A stretch of DNA of 64,000 bases from Clostridium tertium (GTDB lineage: Bacteria > Bacillota > Clostridia > Clostridiales > Clostridiaceae), in contig NZ_JAGGJY010000016.1 in NCBI RefSeq assembly GCF_017873245.1, positions 21,848 through 85,847 of the forward strand, read 5' to 3'. Made by a program: the position numbers and the translations under genes. Within the stretch, counting starts at the first letter, position 1. Every line of letters begins with the position of its first letter. The notes under the pieces were generated by a model that saw only the letters and a list, made by a program, of their open reading frames with translations, did not search any database and was not told the origin of the DNA. This document shows positions 1 to 9,036 of this stretch, piece by piece.

Positions 1-1
1 G

Positions 2-232
2 AGAAGTATGTATTACATACTTAATAGATTAAATAGTATGTTTAAATTTATGAGATATGGAGTAGCACTTATATTAATGTTTACGGGTATAAAATTGCTA
101 GTATTATACTTTAATATAGAGATATCAGTGTCAATATCAATTTTAATAATACTAATAATCTTATTATGTAGTGTCCTATTTTCACTTATATTTTCTAATG
201 ATAATGAAAATGAAAATTTAAGAATTAGATAA
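2..232 (+). CDS. TerC-family integral membrane protein, C-terminal fragment (cut by window edge)
   Basis: The reading frame is open to the left edge (codons for Arg-Ser precede the first Met at 8), so this is the tail of a longer gene and not a 74-residue protein. The residues RSMYYIL followed by FKFMRYGVALILMFTGIKLL match the end of TerC/Alx-type membrane proteins, where a Leu-Arg-Ser-Met/Leu-Tyr motif precedes the last two transmembrane helices. Two hydrophobic segments (about residues 17-35 and 40-62) and a short polar tail are visible. TerC proteins are linked to metal (manganese) export or tellurite resistance; the substrate here is unknown. The family call rests on a short fragment. Confidence 0.7.
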   Translation, partial: RSMYYILNRLNSMFKFMRYGVALILMFTGIKLLVLYFNIEISVSISILIILIILLCSVLFSLIFSNDNENENLRIR

Positions 233-268
233 TTAATAAAAATAATTGCTTTTTAATGCTAAAATCTA

Positions 269-297
269 TTGAATTTTTTTAATTTTATTATTATAAT
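269..297 (+). promoter_or_regulatory. Sigma-A promoter for the T-box transcript
   Basis: TTGAAT (269-274) and TATAAT (292-297) are separated by exactly 17 bp. The start point is expected near 304, which places the whole T-box leader inside the transcript. Confidence 0.6.
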
Positions 298-303
298 AAT
301 AAA

Positions 304-595
304 AAACGCATATAAGAAAGATAGTGATAAGGAAGAGTAATTTGACTAAGCATTAAAGAGAGCTAAAGAATGGTGAAATTTAGTATGATATGTTAAGTGA
401 AGCAGCCTTTGAATCTCGTATTGAAAAATAAGAATATAAATTCTTAATTAGGTATTGACGTTGTTCTCACGTTATAGAGAATTGAATATTTTATGTATTC
501 AAGTTGAGTGAGTAAATTAAATTTTACTTATTAGGGTGGTACCGCGGAAGCTATATCCTTCGTCCCTTGTTTTGGGATGAAGGATTTATTTTTTT
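304..595 (+). ncRNA. T-box leader riboswitch with terminator
   Basis: The T-box core AGGGTGGTACCGCG is at 533-546. It is followed by a 12-bp hairpin (555-566 with 574-585, one G-U pair) and a T-run, the intrinsic terminator. Stem I features are seen upstream: GAGAGC near 356-362, a distal hairpin CTAAA...TTTAG, and a specifier-side segment around 397-412. Uncharged tRNA binding would favour the antiterminator and switch on the Lrp/AsnC-aminotransferase genes. By its position relative to other leaders the specifier could be GCA (402-404, Ala, followed by a purine); this reading is tentative. Confidence 0.93.
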
Positions 596-612
596 ATATG
601 GAGGTAGTTAAA

Positions 613-1095
613 ATGGATGAAATTTTAGAGGTATTAGAAAAAAATAGTAGGTATAGTGATGAAGAAATTGCTTTAATGACTGGGAAAACGGTTGAAGAAG
701 TTAGAGAAGCTATAATGGATTATGAAGAAAAAAACATAATTGCAGGGTACACAACTCTTATTAATTGGGAAAATACAGGTAAAGAAACAGTAACAGCTTT
801 AATAGAAGTAAAAATTACTCCACAAAGAGGTGCTGGATTTGATAAAGTTGCAGAAAGAATATATAAATTTAAACAAGTTAAAGCTTGTTACTTAATGTCT
901 TCAGGTGGCTTTGATTTGACTGTAATTGTAGAAGGTAAAACAATGAAGGAAGTTGCTTTATTTGTTTCAGAAAAACTTGCTGTTCAAGAATATGTAACAG
1001 GTACTGCAACTCACTTTGTATTAAAGAAATATAAAGATCACGGAACAATATTTAAAGAAAGAAAAACAGAAGATAGGGAGGCTATTTTTATATGA
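613..1095 (+). CDS. Lrp/AsnC-family transcriptional regulator
   Basis: A 160-residue protein with an N-terminal winged-helix region (residues about 1-50, YSDEEIALMTGKTVEEVREAI) and a C-terminal RAM/AsnC ligand-binding domain (GGFDLTVIVEGKT). The start is ATG at 613, preceded by GGAGG at 599-603; the upstream ATG at 577 lies inside the T-box terminator hairpin and cannot be the normal start. The gene overlaps the following aminotransferase by four bases (ATGA), so the two are translationally coupled and both lie under the T-box. It probably senses an amino acid and controls the adjacent aminotransferase or related genes; the ligand is not readable from the sequence. Confidence 0.9.
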   Translation: MDEILEVLEKNSRYSDEEIALMTGKTVEEVREAIMDYEEKNIIAGYTTLINWENTGKETVTALIEVKITPQRGAGFDKVAERIYKFKQVKACYLMSSGGFDLTVIVEGKTMKEVALFVSEKLAVQEYVTGTATHFVLKKYKDHGTIFKERKTEDREAIFI

Positions 1096-2258
1096 TTTTA
1101 GAAGATATGATATTAGATAATGTTAGGAATATGCCACCATCAGGTATAAGAAAATATTTCGATTTAATTAATGAAATGGATGATGTTATATCCCTAGGTG
1201 TTGGAGAACCTGATTTTGTTACTCCTTGGAATGTTATAGAAGCAGGTATTTATTCATTAGAAAAAGGACAAACTCATTACTCATCTAATGCTGGATTTGT
1301 TGAATTAAGAGAAGAAATATCAAAATATTTGAATAGAAGATTTAATTTAAGTTATAATCCAAGTGATGAAATATTAGTAACTGTTGGTGGAAGTGAAGGA
1401 ATAGATTTAGCCTTAAGAGCTCTTGTAGGGCCAGGAGATGAAGTTATAATACCAGAACCTAGCTTTGTTGCCTATAAAGGATGTGCAACATTTTGTGGAG
1501 CTACTCCTAAAATAATAAACTTAAGAGCAGAAGATGAATTCAAGCTTACTGCTAAGCTTTTAGAAGAAGCCATAACTCCTAAAACAAAAGTTGTAATAAT
1601 TCCATTTCCCAACAATCCAACTGGAGCTATTATGACAAAAGAAGAGTTAAAAGAAATCGTTGATGTTTTGAAGGATAAAGATATAATAATTCTATCTGAT
1701 GAAATTTATGCTGAATTATCTTATGATAAAGAGCATTATTCAATTGCTAGTTTTAGTGAAGTAAAAGATAAAACTTTAGTTATAAATGGATTTTCAAAAG
1801 CATATGCAATGACAGGATGGAGATTAGGATATGTTTGTGGACATAAAGTATTAATTGAGGCTTTAAAAAAGATACATCAATATGCAATAATGTGTTCTCC
1901 AACAACTGCACAATATGCAGCAATTGAAGCATTAAAAAATGGTGATGATAGTGTAAGAGAAATGGCTAGAGAGTATAATAGAAGAAGAAGAATTCTTGTA
2001 GAAGGATTTAGAGAAATGGGACTAGAATGTTTTGAACCACTTGGTGCTTTATATGTATTCCCTTGTATTAAGTCAACGGGAATGAGTTCAGATGAATTTT
2101 GTGAAAAGTTATTGATGGAAGAAAAGGTTCTTGCTGTACCAGGTAATGCCTTTGGAGAATGTGGGGAAGGTTTTATAAGAGCATGTTATGCCTCTTCAAC
2201 TGAAGACTTAATAGAGGCAGTTAAAAGAATAAAAAGATTTATTACAAAAATTTCTTAA
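1092..2258 (+). CDS. Class I/II PLP-dependent aminotransferase
   Basis: A 388-residue fold-type I aminotransferase. Visible motifs are GVGEPDF near the N-terminus, PNNPTGA (substrate/PLP region), SDEIYAEL (the Asp that contacts the pyridine nitrogen) and NGFSKAYAMTGWRLGY, which holds the PLP-binding Lys (SK) and the phosphate-binding Arg. Length and motifs fit the aspartate/aromatic/PatA-like subgroup. It starts inside the stop region of the AsnC-type regulator and is under T-box control, so it likely makes or consumes the amino acid monitored by that leader. If the specifier is Ala, alanine synthesis is a reasonable guess, but the substrate is not proven by sequence. Confidence 0.92.
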   Translation: MILEDMILDNVRNMPPSGIRKYFDLINEMDDVISLGVGEPDFVTPWNVIEAGIYSLEKGQTHYSSNAGFVELREEISKYLNRRFNLSYNPSDEILVTVGGSEGIDLALRALVGPGDEVIIPEPSFVAYKGCATFCGATPKIINLRAEDEFKLTAKLLEEAITPKTKVVIIPFPNNPTGAIMTKEELKEIVDVLKDKDIIILSDEIYAELSYDKEHYSIASFSEVKDKTLVINGFSKAYAMTGWRLGYVCGHKVLIEALKKIHQYAIMCSPTTAQYAAIEALKNGDDSVREMAREYNRRRRILVEGFREMGLECFEPLGALYVFPCIKSTGMSSDEFCEKLLMEEKVLAVPGNAFGECGEGFIRACYASSTEDLIEAVKRIKRFITKIS

Positions 2259-2348
2259 TATATTTTACCATAACGTTAAAAAAGTTGTATATATATTGAG
2301 GTATTATTATAAAAAATGAAAAAATTCAGATAATTTTTCATAAAATAG

Positions 2349-2377
2349 TTGCAAAAATAAAAAAATCATAATATAAT
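2349..2377 (+). promoter_or_regulatory. Sigma-A promoter of glnA
   Basis: TTGCAA (2349-2354), a 17-bp spacer and a perfect TATAAT (2372-2377). The predicted start, about 2383-2386, leaves room for only one ANTAR hairpin in the leader. An AT-rich hairpin upstream (ATGAAAAA...TTTTCAT, about 2317-2342) would not be in this transcript. Confidence 0.7.
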
Positions 2378-2390
2378 GGTAAAAAATAAC

Positions 2391-2438
2391 TTTGAGCAAT
2401 GGCGTTCAATAGAAGTCTTTCTATTGTGCGCTTTTTTT
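2391..2438 (+). promoter_or_regulatory. ANTAR-type antitermination leader (hexaloop hairpin overlapping a terminator)
   Basis: TTGAGC (2392-2397) pairs with GTTCAA (2404-2409) and closes a six-base loop AATGGC (2398-2403). The loop has A at position 1 and G at position 4, the signature bound by ANTAR proteins. An alternative hairpin uses the same bases: 2402-2414 pairs with 2419-2431 (loop GTCT, one mismatch) and runs into seven T residues, an intrinsic terminator. The two structures exclude each other, as in known ANTAR antiterminators. A gene for an ANTAR protein follows glnA directly. Confidence 0.85.
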
Positions 2439-2464
2439 ATAAAGATTTTGAGGGGGAATACTTT

Positions 2465-3796
2465 ATGCCAAAATATTCAAAAGAAGATATTAAAAAATTA
2501 GTAGAAGAAAATGGGGTTAAATTTATAAGATTGCAATTTACCGATATATTTGGATTTTTAAAAAATGTTGCAATTACTGATAGGCAATTAGATAAAGCTT
2601 TAAATAATGAAATTATGTTTGATGGCTCTTCTATATTAGGATTTGTTAGAATAGAAGAATCAGATATGTATTTAAGACCAAACTTAGATAGTTTTGTAAT
2701 TTTCCCATGGAGACCACAACAAGGTAAGGTTGCAAGATTAATATGCGATGTGTATAGGCCTGATGGAACACCATTTGAAGGAGATCCAAGAAATATATTA
2801 AAGAAAGCTTTAAAAGAAGCAGCTAATTTAGGATATTCAATGAATGTTGGACCAGAATGTGAGTTTTTCTTACTAGACATTGATGAATATGGTAATCCTA
2901 AATTAAAAACTCAAGATAATGCTGGATACTTTGATTTGAGTCCTTTAGATGCTGGTGAAAATGTCAGAAGAGATATTAGTTTAGTTTTAGAAAATATGGG
3001 ATTTGAAATAGAAGCATCACATCATGAAGTTGCAGCTGGTCAAAATGAAATAGATTTTAAATATGAGGATGCTTTAACAACTGCTGATAATATTATGACA
3101 TTTAAATTGGTAGTTAAAACAATTGCTCAAAGACATGGTGTACATGCTACATTTATGCCAAAACCGTTCTTTGGAATAAATGGATCAGGAATGCATGTTA
3201 ATATGTCATTAAATAAAGATGGGAAAAATGCTTTTGTTGATGAAAATGATGAATTAGGATTAAGTAAAATAGCATATAATTTTATCGCAGGATTAATAAA
3301 AAATATTAAAGGAATATCAGCAATAACTAATCCATTAGTAAATTCATATAAAAGATTAGTTCCAGGGTATGAGGCTCCAGTATATATAGCATGGTCAGCT
3401 AAAAATAGAAGTCCTTTAATAAGGGTTCCTGCTGCAAGAGGAAATGGTACTAGAATAGAACTTAGATGTCCTGATCCAAGTGCAAATCCTTACTTAGTGT
3501 TAGCATGTCTTTTATCAGCTGGACTTGATGGGATAAAAAATAATTTAGTTCCACCTGAAAGAGTAGAGAAAAATATATTTAAAATGACTTTAGAAGAAAG
3601 GGATTTAGATGGAATTGATAGTTTACCAGGTAGTTTAGAAGAAGCAATTAAATATATGGAAGAAAGTGAATTAGTAAAAGAAACTTTAGGAAATCATACA
3701 TTTAATAATTATATAAAAGCTAAAAAAAATGAATGGGACGATTATAGAAGTAAAGTTCATAAATGGGAGCTAGATAACTATTTAAAACAATATTAA
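2465..3796 (+). CDS. glnA: Glutamine synthetase type I
   Basis: Makes glutamine from glutamate, ammonia and ATP. The start is ATG at 2465, giving 443 residues, the normal length of a Firmicute GSI-alpha enzyme; the more upstream in-frame ATG at 2399 lies in the leader hairpin. AGGGGGA precedes the chosen start. Motifs seen include [18 protein letters not shown] (metal-binding Glu), [24 protein letters not shown], and [24 protein letters not shown] near the active site. It forms a unit with the ANTAR regulator behind it and is probably controlled by antitermination. GltBD, 0.7 kb further on, completes the GS-GOGAT cycle. Confidence 0.97.
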   Translation: MPKYSKEDIKKLVEENGVKFIRLQFTDIFGFLKNVAITDRQLDKALNNEIMFDGSSILGFVRIEESDMYLRPNLDSFVIFPWRPQQGKVARLICDVYRPDGTPFEGDPRNILKKALKEAANLGYSMNVGPECEFFLLDIDEYGNPKLKTQDNAGYFDLSPLDAGENVRRDISLVLENMGFEIEASHHEVAAGQNEIDFKYEDALTTADNIMTFKLVVKTIAQRHGVHATFMPKPFFGINGSGMHVNMSLNKDGKNAFVDENDELGLSKIAYNFIAGLIKNIKGISAITNPLVNSYKRLVPGYEAPVYIAWSAKNRSPLIRVPAARGNGTRIELRCPDPSANPYLVLACLLSAGLDGIKNNLVPPERVEKNIFKMTLEERDLDGIDSLPGSLEEAIKYMEESELVKETLGNHTFNNYIKAKKNEWDDYRSKVHKWELDNYLKQY

Positions 3797-3821
3797 ATTT
3801 ACTTGTAAGGGAGCAATGTAA

Positions 3822-4373
3822 ATGGCAATAGATGTAATAGTTGCATTAAATAATGAAGAAATAGGACAAAAGATAAAAACTATTTTAATTGAAAGGGGTT
3901 ATAATGTTTTAGCATTATGTACTTACGGAAATGAGCTAATACGTGCTATAAGGCAACTTTCACCATCTATAGTTATTAGCGGTTATAAATTTAAAGATAT
4001 GACATTAATAGATATATATAATAATGTCGGTGAAGTATGTAGTTTTCTTGCAGTAGTAAATGAACCGTATAAATCTTTTGTTCAGGAAGAAACTGATATA
4101 TTTTGTATATCTAGCCCTATAAATAATTCAATATTATTAACTTCATTAGATATGATTTATCAAAGTGAACGAAAAGTTAAGAAGCTAAAAGAAAAAGTAA
4201 CTGTGTTAGAAACAAAAATAAATGAAAGAAAAGTTATAGAAAAAGCAAAAGGTATACTTATGCAACAAAAAGGTATGAATGAAAATGAAGCCTTTAGATA
4301 TATTCAAAAAAATAGCATGGATCTCGGACTAAAAATGATTGATTTTTCAAATAAAATTTTATTAGGAAAATAA
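3822..4373 (+). CDS. ANTAR-domain RNA-binding antiterminator with pseudo-receiver domain
   Basis: 183 residues: an N-terminal response-regulator-like fold (1-115), a coiled coil (about 113-135, RKVKKLKEKVTVLETKINER) and a C-terminal ANTAR domain (about 130-180). In the ANTAR part the conserved pattern IEKAKGILMQQKGMNENEAF is clear. The receiver half lacks a convincing phospho-acceptor aspartate pocket, so it may sense by protein contact and not by phosphorylation. It lies 25 bp after glnA with its own ribosome site. Clostridial glnA is known to be followed by such a gene; the matching hairpin in the glnA leader makes autoregulation by antitermination the likely role. Confidence 0.9.
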   Translation: MAIDVIVALNNEEIGQKIKTILIERGYNVLALCTYGNELIRAIRQLSPSIVISGYKFKDMTLIDIYNNVGEVCSFLAVVNEPYKSFVQEETDIFCISSPINNSILLTSLDMIYQSERKVKKLKEKVTVLETKINERKVIEKAKGILMQQKGMNENEAFRYIQKNSMDLGLKMIDFSNKILLGK

Positions 4374-4426
4374 ACAAAGACTTAGGATTCTGTTAAGCAA
4401 ACTTTATGTATTAATTTATTAATATA

Positions 4427-4449
4427 GGAGCTGCCATAAGTCAGCTCCA
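4427..4449 (+). terminator. Hairpin between the ANTAR gene and gltB
   Basis: GGAGCTG (4427-4433) pairs perfectly with CAGCTCC (4442-4448) around an 8-base loop. It is followed by an A/T-rich stretch (ATAAAATTATATTTT) and not a clean T-run, so it may be a weak terminator or an attenuator in the gltB leader. Its loop does not have the ANTAR A1/G4 pattern. Confidence 0.5.
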
Positions 4450-4491
4450 TAAAATTATATTTTATTATGAAAATGTGAAAGGAGGACATAA

Positions 4492-7400
4492 ATGCATAGT
4501 GAAATAGGATTATATAGAAGCTCTTTTGAGCATGATGCATGTGGAATAGGTGCAGTTGTAAATATTGATGGTAAAAAGACTCATAAGGCAGTAGAGGATG
4601 CTTTAAATATTTTAATTAACTTAGAACATAGGGGCGGAACCGGAGCTGATGGTAAAACTGGAGATGGATCAGGAATATTATTTCAAATTCCCCACAGATT
4701 TTTCAAAGAGGAAGTCCAGAAACTTGGAGTTATACTACCAGATGAAGAGGAATATGCAATTGGAATGTTCTTTTTACCAGTTAATGAATTTGATAAGATA
4801 AATTGTATAAATATATTTGAAAAACTTTGTAATGAAGAAGATCTTAAAATATTAACATGGAGAGAAGTTCCCGTAAATCCAGCTGAACTTGGTGATTTTG
4901 CAATTTTATCAATTCCATCTTTTAAACAAGTTATAATTGAAAGACCTTCACATATAAATGATGTTAAAGAATTTGAAAGAAGATTATATATATTAAGAAG
5001 AAGATTTGAAAAAGAATTAGTAACTGAAAATGCTTATATTTCATCTCTTTCATGTAAAACAATTGTTTATAAGGGATTACTTTTAGCTGGACAACTTAAA
5101 AACTTTTATAAAGATTTATCTAATGCAAAAGTTGAATCTTCAATTGTAATGGTACATTCAAGATATAGTACAAATACTGTTCCTAGTTGGAAAAGAGCTC
5201 ATCCTAATAGATATATAATTCATAACGGTGAAATTAATACCCTTAGAGGAAATATCAATAACTTAATTGCTAGGGAAGGAAATTTAAAATCAAAAATATT
5301 TGGAGAAAATTTAAGTAAAGTACTGCCTATTATAAATACAGAAGGATCAGATTCAGCTATTTTAGATAACACTTTAGAATTTCTAATTATGAATGGAAGA
5401 AGTATTGAAGAAGCAATAATGATGTTAATTCCAGAGCCATGGGATAAAAATCAAGTTATTTCAAAAGAGGAAAGAGCATTTTTTGAATATAATGCAACTT
5501 TAATGGAACCATGGGATGGACCAGCAGCCATAGTATTTACTGATGGAGATGTAATGGGCGCAACTTTAGATAGAAATGGATTAAGACCTGCAAGATATTA
5601 CATAACTAAAAATAATAGTTTAGTACTATCTTCAGAGGTTGGAGCCCTTGATATAAAAAATGAAGAAATAGTTTCCAAAGGAAGATTAACACCAGGAAAG
5701 ATACTTTTAGTAGATACAAAGAATAAAAAACTATTAAATGATTCTGAAGTTAAAGAAAAGTACTATTCAAGATTACCTTATTCAAAGTGGATAGAAAATA
5801 ATATAATTACCCTAGATAAAATCAAGTTCAATGAAGAAAATACTTCTATAGAAATTTCAAAATCAGAAAGACATACTTTAATGAAAGCTTTTGATTATAG
5901 CTATGACGACTTAAAAAACACTATTTTACCTATGAGTGAAAATGGAGAAGAGCCAATAAGCTCAATGGGAGTAGATACACCACTTGCAGTTTTATCAAAC
6001 TCACCGCAATTATTATTTAACTATTTTAAACAGTTATTTGCTCAAGTTACAAACCCACCACTAGATGCTATAAGAGAAGAAGTTATTACTTCTACTACAG
6101 TTTATATAGGATCACAAGGAAATATACTTGAAGATTCAAAAGATAACTGTAAACAAATCAAATTACCATCTCCAATTTTATCAAATGAAGATTTATTAAA
6201 AATAAAGTATTTAAGAATTGAAGATTTTAAAGCTAAGACAATCAGCATTTTATACGGTAAAGAAAATGGAAAGTATGATTTAGAAAAAGCTTTATATAAT
6301 TTATCTCTATCAGCAGAAAAAGCTTGTTATGAAGATTATAATATTTTAGTTTTGAGTGATATAGGATTAAATAATAAGCTAATACCAATCCCTTCATTAC
6401 TAGCTCTTTCCTCAGTTCATAATTATCTTATTAAGAAAGGCTTAAGAAGCAAAATAGACATTATAATTGAAAGTGCTGAACCTAGAGAAGTACATCATTT
6501 CGCAACTCTTATATCATTTGGAGCTTCTGCAATAAACCCTTATTTAGCTTATGAATCTATAAGACAATTAAAAGATGATAATTTATTAAAAGAAGATTAT
6601 GAGATATCAGTAAAAAAATATAATAAAGCTGTATTGAAGGGATTAGTTAAGATTATATCTAAAATGGGCATTTCAACTATTCAATCATATAGAGGAGCAC
6701 AAATCTTTGAGGCTGTGGGAATAAACAATGAAGTTGTAAACAAGTACTTTTCTAATACAGTTAGTAGAATTGGAGGAATATCACTAAAAGAAATTCAAGA
6801 GGAAGTTCTAATTAGGCATCAAAATGCATTTAGGAAAAGTAATGTAAACTTTGAATATATTTTAGATTCAAAAGGAAGAGATAAATTACGTTCTGGAAAA
6901 GAAGAGCACTTGTATAATCCACTTACTATTCATAAATTACAACAAGCTACAAGGACAGGTAACTATGAAATATTTAAAGAATATTCAAGTCTTGTAAATA
7001 ATAATGAAAGTTTTTTTACATTAAGAAATTTAATGGATTTTAAATTTTTAAGTAATCCTATATCAATAGACGAAGTAGAGACTGTAGAATCAATTGTTAA
7101 AAGATTTAAAACGGGAGCTATGTCATATGGATCTATTTCAAAGGAAGCTCATGAAGCTTTAGCTATAGCAATGAATAGGATAGGTGGAAAGTCTAACACT
7201 GGTGAAGGCGGAGAAGATAGTGATAGATTTACACAAGATGCAAATGGTGATTCAAGAAAATCTTCAATAAAGCAAATTGCATCAGGTAGATTTGGGGTTA
7301 CTTCAGAGTATTTAGTTAATGCAAATGAATTACAAATAAAGATGGCTCAAGGAGCAAAACCAGGTGAAGGTGGACAACTACCAGGTAATAAAGTATATCC

Positions 7401-9036
7401 TTGGATAGCTAAAACTAGAGGAGCTACTACAGGTGTTGGTCTTATATCACCTCCGCCACATCATGATATATATTCAATTGAAGATTTAGCTCAACTTATA
7501 TATGATTTAAAGCAAGCTAATGACAAAGCAGATATATCAGTAAAACTTGTTGCTGAGGCTGGCGTTGGTACAGTAGCAACAGGAGTTGCAAAAGCTGGCG
7601 CTAATGTAATATTAATTTCTGGTCATGATGGAGGAACTGGTGCTTCACCTAAGACTTCAATTCAAAATGCAGGATTACCATGGGAGTTAGGACTTGCAGA
7701 AACTCATCAAACATTAATTTTAAATGGATTAAGAGATAGGGTTAGGTTAGAAACTGATGGCAAGCTTATGACTGGAAGAGATGTAGCTATAGCTGCATTA
7801 TTAGGTGCTGAAGAATTTGGCTTTGCTACTGCTCCATTAATTTCTTTAGGTTGTGTCATGATGAGAGTTTGTAATTTAGACAGTTGCCCTGTAGGTATTG
7901 CTACTCAAAATAAAGAACTTAGAAATAGATTTAAAGGCAAACCTGAATATGTAATTAATTTTATGTATTTTATTGCAGAAGAATTAAGAGAATACATGGC
8001 TAAATTAGGCTTTAGAACTGTTGAAGAAATGATTGGAAGATTTGATAGATTAAAACAAAAAGAAAATGTTAAAGGTTATAAAAGAAGCAAGGTAAATCTA
8101 TCTTCAATATTTGTTCAAGATAAAAGAGTTCTAACTTTAAAAAATAAATTCAACAAAAATAATAAAGTTGAGTTATCTAAGACTTTAGATAGAAGTTTAT
8201 TAATTCCTATGGTAGAAAAGTATTTTAATGGAGAAAATACTTTAAAACTTTATATAGATATAATGAATACAGATAGAACGCTTGGAACATTACTTGGATC
8301 AGAAATTACAAGAAAATATGGATATAATACTTTAAATGATGATTCTATTACACTAAACTGTACTGGATCAGGGGGACAAAGCATAGGTGCATTTTTACCT
8401 AAAGGAATAACAATTGAAGTTAATGGAGATTGTAATGATTATTTAGGTAAAGGATTATCTGGTGGAAAGATAATTGTAAGGAATCCTAAGGATTGTCATA
8501 TAAAGCCTGAAGAAAATGTAATTATAGGGAATGTTGCTTTATATGGAGCTACATCTGGAAAGGCATTTATAAATGGAGTTGCAGGAGAACGGTTTTGTGT
8601 TAGAAATTCAGGGGCTATAGCAGTTGTAGAAGGTGTTGGAGCTCATTGTTGCGAATATATGACTGGTGGAACTGTTGTTTTACTTGGTGAATGTGGAATT
8701 AACTTTGCAGCTGGAATGAGTGGTGGAATTGCTTATATATATAATAAAAACGACAACTTTAATATCAATTTTAACAGAGAAATGGTTGAAATAGAAAAAT
8801 TAGATGATTCAGATATAGATAAAGTAAAATCTTTAATAGAAGAACATGTTGAAGCTACTGATTCTAATCTGGGCAAGCAATTATTATTAAATTGGAGTAT
8901 TGAAAGTAAAAAGTTCTTAAAAGTAGTTCCAAATGAGTACAAAAAGATTATTACCTTAATAGATAAAAAGAAAGCAGAAGGATTAAATCATGAAGATGCT
9001 TTATTAGCAGCTTTTTATGAAAGGAGTGCAATATAA
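4492..9036 (+). CDS. gltB: Glutamate synthase large subunit (NADPH-GOGAT)
   Basis: 1514 residues, full length. It transfers the amide of glutamine to 2-oxoglutarate, giving two glutamates. A 16-residue propeptide precedes Cys17 (HDACGIG), the glutaminase nucleophile. The central and FMN-binding synthase regions follow, with GGEDSDRF, AKPGEGGQLPG and SGHDGGTGASP. The 3Fe-4S cysteines are in RVCNLDSCPVGIATQ, and the C-terminal beta-helix contains repeated Gly-rich stretches (GNVALYGATSG, GGTVVLLGECG). AAAGGAGG precedes the ATG. Its stop overlaps the gltD start by one base, so the two subunits are coupled. Confidence 0.97.
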   Translation: MHSEIGLYRSSFEHDACGIGAVVNIDGKKTHKAVEDALNILINLEHRGGTGADGKTGDGSGILFQIPHRFFKEEVQKLGVILPDEEEYAIGMFFLPVNEFDKINCINIFEKLCNEEDLKILTWREVPVNPAELGDFAILSIPSFKQVIIERPSHINDVKEFERRLYILRRRFEKELVTENAYISSLSCKTIVYKGLLLAGQLKNFYKDLSNAKVESSIVMVHSRYSTNTVPSWKRAHPNRYIIHNGEINTLRGNINNLIAREGNLKSKIFGENLSKVLPIINTEGSDSAILDNTLEFLIMNGRSIEEAIMMLIPEPWDKNQVISKEERAFFEYNATLMEPWDGPAAIVFTDGDVMGATLDRNGLRPARYYITKNNSLVLSSEVGALDIKNEEIVSKGRLTPGKILLVDTKNKKLLNDSEVKEKYYSRLPYSKWIENNIITLDKIKFNEENTSIEISKSERHTLMKAFDYSYDDLKNTILPMSENGEEPISSMGVDTPLAVLSNSPQLLFNYFKQLFAQVTNPPLDAIREEVITSTTVYIGSQGNILEDSKDNCKQIKLPSPILSNEDLLKIKYLRIEDFKAKTISILYGKENGKYDLEKALYNLSLSAEKACYEDYNILVLSDIGLNNKLIPIPSLLALSSVHNYLIKKGLRSKIDIIIESAEPREVHHFATLISFGASAINPYLAYESIRQLKDDNLLKEDYEISVKKYNKAVLKGLVKIISKMGISTIQSYRGAQIFEAVGINNEVVNKYFSNTVSRIGGISLKEIQEEVLIRHQNAFRKSNVNFEYILDSKGRDKLRSGKEEHLYNPLTIHKLQQATRTGNYEIFKEYSSLVNNNESFFTLRNLMDFKFLSNPISIDEVETVESIVKRFKTGAMSYGSISKEAHEALAIAMNRIGGKSNTGEGGEDSDRFTQDANGDSRKSSIKQIASGRFGVTSEYLVNANELQIKMAQGAKPGEGGQLPGNKVYPWIAKTRGATTGVGLISPPPHHDIYSIEDLAQLIYDLKQANDKADISVKLVAEAGVGTVATGVAKAGANVILISGHDGGTGASPKTSIQNAGLPWELGLAETHQTLILNGLRDRVRLETDGKLMTGRDVAIAALLGAEEFGFATAPLISLGCVMMRVCNLDSCPVGIATQNKELRNRFKGKPEYVINFMYFIAEELREYMAKLGFRTVEEMIGRFDRLKQKENVKGYKRSKVNLSSIFVQDKRVLTLKNKFNKNNKVELSKTLDRSLLIPMVEKYFNGENTLKLYIDIMNTDRTLGTLLGSEITRKYGYNTLNDDSITLNCTGSGGQSIGAFLPKGITIEVNGDCNDYLGKGLSGGKIIVRNPKDCHIKPEENVIIGNVALYGATSGKAFINGVAGERFCVRNSGAIAVVEGVGAHCCEYMTGGTVVLLGECGINFAAGMSGGIAYIYNKNDNFNINFNREMVEIEKLDDSDIDKVKSLIEEHVEATDSNLGKQLLLNWSIESKKFLKVVPNEYKKIITLIDKKKAEGLNHEDALLAAFYERSAI

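Noticed and set aside
577..612. Upstream extension of the AsnC-type gene from ATG 577
   Set aside because: This ATG is inside the T-box terminator hairpin; ATG 613 has the proper ribosome site.
2399..2464. Upstream extension of glnA from ATG 2399
   Set aside because: The ATG lies in the ANTAR hexaloop and the frame crosses the terminator; the ATG at 2465 gives the standard 443-residue enzyme.
2437..2880. Antisense ORF opposite glnA, and similar antisense ORFs opposite gltB, pyrE, mutS, nhaA and others
   Set aside because: They lie inside strongly conserved genes, lack ribosome sites and have no family resemblance.
4427..4449. Hairpin before gltB as a second ANTAR site
   Set aside because: The loop is 8 bases and lacks A at position 1 with G at position 4; there is no overlapping terminator.
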